A DNA stretch of 64,000 nucleotides, taken from NCBI GenBank assembly GCA_012976225.1, contig JAAVVG010000022.1, positions 361,494 to 425,493 of the forward strand, read 5' to 3'. Below are positions 59,019 through 64,000 of the stretch, in pieces (the first letter of the stretch is position 1; the number at the start of each line of letters is the position of its first letter). The position numbers were made by a program, and so were the translations under genes. The notes under the pieces are model-generated. The model worked only from the letters and a program-made list of their open reading frames with translations, ran no database searches and was not told the origin of the DNA. The stretch comes from Golubevia sp. BC0850. Its lineage: Eukaryota > Basidiomycota > Exobasidiomycetes > Golubeviales > Golubeviaceae.

Positions 59019-62000
59019 TTACATCCCCAAAAGCCTTTCCCTAACTCTCAACCCCGTCAAACTGTTACTATTGCCACTAACTCTTCGATTCCCCATCAGC
59101 ATCCCATCGATCAACATAGCAAAAGATCCAACTCCAACATCCAAATTCTCGCCATCTTTCTTTCCTCTACCATTCAACGAACCCACAATCCTCACCAAAG
59201 TAGTAGTCAAAGATCTTCTCATCTTAGGTCTTAAAGCCAAGCAAATCAAGAAAAGTAAAGTCCAACCTTTCCAAAAAGCGCTGAAACTTCTCTTAGCATC
59301 CCTTCTTGTCGATGAGAGATAAGTAGTAGGATCCATTCCAAATCCAACTGGATTTCTATTTCTTAAAGATTTACTTCTACTAAGTCTATGTCTTTCTTCA
59401 ATGATTCTCCACCTAGAATCAACTCCATCTCCACCACCTTCCCCATCAACTTGACCCCCAATCTTTAAAGTTTTGAAGATTTCCTTCCAGATTAAAATGA
59501 ATCTCCACCTCAAATGTCTGTGAAATGCCAGGAATCTCAAAACGAAAAGGTAAGATAAAGTCCTGATGAGATCTCTCTTTCTACGGCGATGATGAAGTTG
59601 TCTTGGAGTTGAATTTGGATGAAGATTGGAATGAGTGTAGGTTTTGGTATTTGGTTGCTGTTGAATAGAAAGTCCAAGTTGATTCGAGGCATTGATGGTC
59701 TTTGAATTTGCATTTGAGTTAGGTACGATAGCTGGATATCCCCAGAAAGGATTTCCAGAATTATACGGACTGACGATCCCAGGTCCATTATATTTCTTAG
59801 ATCTCTGAGAGAAGAAGTGAACCGCCGGAGAAGAGACGATTTGATTTCCAACCAGCGGAGGCTCTTCCATTAGAGGCACTTGCAATTCGGGTGAAGAAGG
59901 TGAATCAGTTTGAGGAATCGAATTCTTGAGGTTTTGCGTTGAATGAAGATTTGAGTCAAGTTCATCTAGATTTGAAATTCCATCTGGATTGGAGGCTTGG
60001 GATGCTTGTTGATCTCTAAGTTTGAGTTTGTAAGACCTCTCTTCTTCTTCTGGAGAAGAAGCCTTTCTCTTTCCTTTTCCGTTCTCGTCTGTCTCGTTGG
60101 GAGTCGTGGAAGCGCTACTAGTTGCATTTGCAGCCCCGAAAGAAGTCCTACTAGCCCTTCGAAGTCTAGTAAAGAAACCGGGCTGCTGGTTTCCCTGTCC
60201 TCCTTCGACTGGCGAAACTCTCTTCTCTCCCACCTTCCCACTTCCATCCGATTCAGCGTCACTTGGATCCGAGTCGGTGAGTTCCATATCTAAGACATCC
60301 CCAGCTGAATCTTTGGTTTCTGGTAAATGTAACCGGAAATCTCTGACATTCCCAATTCGCCTTGAAGGATTAGAGGTGGAAGATGGCGAAGAAGGTGGTA
60401 GATCATCCGAGTGAACGTTTGAAGAAGTTTCGGCCGGTTGACCTGAGAATCTGACATGTCTACCAGTGTTAGGAGCCAATTGAGTGAAGGAAGGTGTTGC
60501 TGGAGAAGAGGAAGAAGGTCCAACATTTGAATTTGCTCTTGATCTTTGATAGCGTGGAGAATGTGAAGGTGAGATTCCGACGTTGTTCCTATCATTAGGT
60601 TCAGCAGTCAAGGAAAGATCTCCGGATCCCCTTGTCATTTGAAGATGCCTGAGTTTTCGATCGGCACTGGGAGTCATTTGAAGTGGCTGATGAGAATGAG
60701 ACCCTTGAGCTGGCGATTCGTTTCCGACTCGAGGTGTAGATCTCCCGCTTCCTCGAGGAGACGCTGGTCGACTTGCCCAAGGCTGGAGGGTAAGAGATAC
60801 GGAGGAGAAGAGTGAAGAGTCAGTCGGTAGATCTTCCATGAATCAGATGGTCCAGCCGGTGAGACTCACTGTTCCAGCAGCAGAATAGAAGACATCGTAA
60901 ATGTTCTCGAAGCTAGGATTTCGACTCAAGCTCTTTTTCTCTAGAACCGGACTATCTCTTGGAGTATTCCCGTTAAAGAACCTTCTTCTCCTTCCGAACT
61001 TCTTCATAATGTCCGCTTGACTTTCATCAATTCCACCTTCCATCTCTCCACCTAATGGAATTGGGAGATTCTCAACTTTAAAGTGATCTTTGAGTTCAGC
61101 TTCATTTGGAAAGAAGATCTTACTCAAAGCCTGTTCTGGAAGTACTCTTTTTGCGACTGCCCACATTCCAGAATGAACCCAACCATAATTTAGAATGTAG
61201 ACTGCACCAACCATTCCAGGAAAGTGATTCTTCAGAAGATCTAACAAGAAAGGGAGTAGTTCCAACTCTAGATTTGCCATTCCTGATCCTGCCAGATCAA
61301 AGGCAATTGTCATTTGAAGTGGTGGACTATTTTCAAGCTTCTTTGAAATTTCTTCTTCGTCATCTTCATCCACTGCTGTTGCTTTCTTTTCGAAATCCAG
61401 ATTCTCTCTCTCACTTAGAAACTTGATCAAAGAATTGGCTAGGTATCTTCTTGTGATTTCCATAGCAGCTACGATGTATTCTTTCACTTCATTTAAAGTT
61501 CTTTCTTCAGTTCTTTCCAAGCTTCGAAGAGTGATTAGACCACATGGTCTGTTGAATCTATCGTGAAATTTCGAGTTTAACCAAAACAGAGGTGGATTCT
61601 CTGGAGAAGGAGGTGAAATGTAAAGAGGATGTAAAGAGGAAAGTGAAAGTAAATCTAAATCGGTTCTTAATCTCCAGAGTAAAGCTGAGGTTAAAAGTGA
61701 AAGTGCAGAATCAATGTTATAACGAGATCTTCGATAGAACCTGAAGATGGTTCCTGTTAAAATTGGAATGGAAAGAGAGGATGAGCAAGGGTCCGGGTAG
61801 AACGTTGAGTGACTCTATCTCCTATTTTCTCCCACTCAAACCTATGAAAAGTGGTCTCAACTCTGAGCAAATAGCTCAATTAGTATAACAATTTTGCATC
61901 CCATCCTCCTGTCTTGTTCCTTTATCCTCCACCGACACTCCGAAGGACCGGTTAAGTCCCAGCCACTGATACTCTACTCACCAGCATCATCCAGGAAAGC

Positions 62001-62174
62001 TCTAGCTCTACTTCTTCCCTCTTCCTGTAGATCTAATTCAGCGGTTAAAGCAGGCAGAATTTCCTGTATGGCTTGCTTCTGAAGTTCAAGTACGTCATTG
62101 AAGTTTGAGTTGAAGTATCTTGTTAAATCGAGGTGCTTCTTTCTCACTGCTATCACTTGCTTCGATTTGGTCAT
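59019..62174 (-). CDS. CRAL-TRIO (Sec14-type) lipid-binding protein with long C-terminal tail
   Basis: Three exons, 62174-61982, 61753-60870 and 60782-59019, join in frame to 946 residues. The N-terminal helices of CRAL-TRIO proteins appear as FLDDAGTIFRFYRRSRYNID and SALSLLTSALLWRL, spanning the first join. The lipid-binding core follows: NSPPLQMTIAFDLAGSGMAN, then FPGMVGAVYILNYGWVHSGM and AVAKRVLPEQALSKIFF. This matches the D..G......L......YP......NAP..F pattern. The last 590 residues, from exon 3, are Ser/Pro-rich. Near the end are hydrophobic segments (RTLSYLFVLRFLAFHRHLRW and FWKGWTLLFLICLAL) that could anchor the protein in a membrane. Relatives move phosphatidylinositol and other lipids between membranes. 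The final-exon extension is unusual for Sec14 proteins. It is divergent from the Lyc1 gene. Confidence 0.82.
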
Positions 62175-62408
62175 CGTCGCTGCAGTGGATGGCAAGAAAG
62201 TGGAATTGAAGAAATGTTGGGAAGAGAAGAGAAGAGAGAAGAGAAAGGATAAATAAAATAAATAGGTTCGAATGGAAATCAAGGAAAGCTTCAATTCACA
62301 GCTGGCTGTTGAAAGAGTGAGTCGTGCACGCTTTGCTCTTGATCGCGACACCTGTGCCAAAGAGAAGACGAGAAGAGATCGACCTCTTCCTAATTCTCGC
62401 CAATCGCC
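62175..62408. promoter_or_regulatory. Shared divergent promoter of CRAL-TRIO and Lyc1 genes
   Basis: The two start codons are 234 bases apart. An AAATAAAATAAATAG stretch at about 62250-62265 is the only AT-rich element. Inferred from layout. Confidence 0.5.
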
Positions 62409-63860
62409 ATGGAGGACCTAATAATCAGAATTGCCACCCCAGAGCAAAGAGAGGTTTGTATTAAGAGGGAATACTCGAACTGGTCAGGTGGAATCAGTAG
62501 AGAGAGCTTCAACCGTAGACGAGCAGACACCACAGACTCCAATCATGCAGGCTACTGGGCCAAAGGCAAACGGAGATGGTGAGTCTAATCACCTATATAT
62601 TCCTCATTCCTGATTTTCCACCCAAAGCAGGAGGCCTGCAGATCGGACGCTGACTTCTTCTCGACCTTCTCTTTCTCCTCGACTCCTCTTGATCTCTTCT
62701 CTTGAAGGGTGCTCGTCCCCTCTTCAAACCCAGCCACCTTGGACATCCTTTCATCATGCGCAACTCATCGCAGGCCAGCCTTAGTCAAACTACCTACATC
62801 ACCTCTTCAAAGATCGGTAATCTATGGAGTAGCTCACGTCTTAACTCCTGAGAATCATCGAAGAAAAGGGTATGCCGCTCTAATGATCACTTTTCTTCAT
62901 CAGCGGTTGAATCCTAAAGGCTCTCTACCAATGCCAGGAAGACCCGGGCAAAAGACACTGGGGCCACCTTTAGCTGACGTGGATGATGACGATGACGGAA
63001 TTCAAAAGACTGTAGATGGAGATGATGAAAGCTATGGAAGAGACGCAGCAGCTTCACACCTTTATTCTGCTATTGGAGACTACTATGAACCTTATGGTTG
63101 GAACATTACAGGAGTTGAAACTACTAGTTGGGAAGTTGAACCAGAGGATCGAACGGATTCTAATGCTCCTTCTGGCTTAGATTTATCTACAACTTCAACA
63201 AAACCGATCAAAGAATCAGATTTATCAATTCTTGCTGAAATAGATGAAAAGCGATTGATTTCAGAAATCCAATCGAAAGATTTCGAAGAAGATGAAGATG
63301 GAAATCAAGCAACTAGACCGAGAATAGCAATTCTAGACCCAAACGCTGAGGCTTTGAGGTGTTTAATCTTCAAGTCTAAAGCTCTAGAAGATGAAGTCTA
63401 CAGACCAGATGCTAAGGAAAAAAGTGAGGAGAGGATTTGGGGAGTTTCGGTCATGGGAAAGTCTGAAGTCGATCAAGAAGAAAAGAACGAAGATAAAGCA
63501 GGAGAGGATTTGGAGCCTAGATCCTGGGGAATCTGGAATTTTGACTTCGAACTATCAAAGTTGGAGTTCTTACGACTTGTCATATCAGAGGAGAATCCTG
63601 AAGATATGATAGCAATCCTCAAGGCAGCTGGCAAGCTTGCTAGAGAAGCTGACCTCAAGACCATCAGAGCTTGGAACTTGGACGAGAAAGTCTTGGGATA
63701 TTTGGAGAAGACAGAAAGTCAGAGAGCGGAAACTGGGAGAACTGGGGTTGGGAAATTGAAGACTGAGCAAAGAAGAGACGCACTTTCGAGTTTGGCGATT
63801 TATGGGAATTGGGGAAGAGATGTCGAATGGTGGAATAATCAAGCGGGTTGCTACTGTTAA
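62409..63860 (+). CDS. LYC1: Lyc1-type GNAT N-acetyltransferase
   Basis: Two exons, 62409-62578 and 62708-63860, join in frame to 440 residues. The first exon, starting MEDLIIRIATPEQREVCIKR, reads in a different frame from the most obvious open frame there and is needed to join TGG-Val-Leu-Val. The acetyl-CoA loop is seen in YGVAHVLTPENHRRKGYAAL (R-x-x-G-Y/x-A of GNAT proteins), then MITFLHQRL. A later conserved block reads ASHLYSAIGDYYEPYGW. Yarrowia and Saccharomyces Lyc1 proteins carry the same blocks; Yarrowia Lyc1 is a lysine N6-acetyltransferase that starts lysine breakdown. The C-terminal half is Glu/Asp-rich, ends NWGRDVEWWNNQAGCYC and looks complete. Substrate is inferred from the family only. 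Confidence 0.83.
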
Positions 63861-64000
63861 GATCAAGAGTGATATGAACTGATTTCCCCCCCCCTTACCT
63901 TTGCCTCAGTCTTTCGTGACTGTTTTTGTCGCTACTTTCCCATCTTTGCCTCTGTCAGCCTAGCTCACGCTTGAGCGCTTGAGCCACAACGATCAAGGAT
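63861..64000. other. Downstream flank of Lyc1 gene
   Basis: The last 140 bases are pyrimidine-rich and hold a C9 run at about 63885. Probably the Lyc1 3' UTR. Nothing else can be said. Confidence 0.5.

Noticed and set aside
61860-61945. Sequence like a tRNA A box (TAGCTCAATTAGT) followed by a B-box-like GGTTAAGTCCC
   Set aside because: No acceptor, D or T stems pair properly, and it sits inside intron 1 of the CRAL-TRIO gene.
62431-62613. A 60-codon frame at the start of the Lyc1 region
   Set aside because: The real first exon (62409-62578) reads in another frame and joins precisely to the GNAT-coding exon.

Overview
This is a gene-dense stretch of a fungal nuclear chromosome. Genes lie on both strands, most with several short introns (about 50-150 nt) that have GTGAGT or GTAAGT donors and C/T-AG acceptors. 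Coding regions are Ser-rich. The gene set points to a dikaryotic fungus, most likely a basidiomycete: a PYM-type exon-junction factor, a UHRF1-like SRA protein, a DUF6534-like membrane protein, an Spg1/Tem1 GTPase and Lyc1. I cannot name the species. Exon joins were worked out by hand from reading frame, splice sites and protein-family similarity. Where I say a join keeps frame, I checked the codon phase.

Layout. 1-12.3 kb: 5'-truncated ELL-like RNA polymerase II elongation factor (+), DHA2-type MFS exporter (+), PYM (-), F-box-like protein (+), aldo/keto reductase (-), DUF1917/C11orf68-like protein (+). 12.7-29.5 kb: very large PHD-SET protein of the Set3/MLL5 type (-), mitochondrial-type PPR protein (+), Golgi tether subunit COG2 (-), Spg1/Tem1 GTPase (-). 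29.5-33.4 kb: a gene-poor gap with what looks like a decayed RING-finger gene (-) and a small Hsp12-like stress gene (+). 33.4-44.7 kb: NIPA-type magnesium transporter (+), a long forkhead-like gene whose frame is broken several times (+), a small secreted protein (-), a Siw14-type phosphatase with a long N-terminal extension (+). 44.9-53.5 kb: a stand-alone HyuA-type oxoprolinase (-), a weak remnant, a DUF6534-like membrane protein (-), a PP2C phosphatase with a large charged insertion (-). 53.9-64 kb: SRA-domain protein (+), secreted GH79 glycosidase with a likely GPI signal (-), CRAL-TRIO protein with a long C-terminal tail (-), Lyc1-type acetyltransferase (+).

The genes are mostly unrelated housekeeping functions, not one pathway or cluster. 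A loose theme is chromatin and transcription: ELL, a Set3-type PHD-SET reader, a forkhead-like factor and an SRA methyl-cytosine reader. Many neighbours are divergent pairs sharing short promoters (PYM/F-box, AKR/DUF1917, SET/PPR, PP2C/SRA, CRAL-TRIO/Lyc1). I saw no transposon, tRNA, rRNA or CRISPR array. The oddest items are the forkhead-like gene, which starts Met-Ala-Arg-Thr-Lys like the histone H3 tail and carries clustered frame breaks, and the HyuA protein that lacks its HyuB half.
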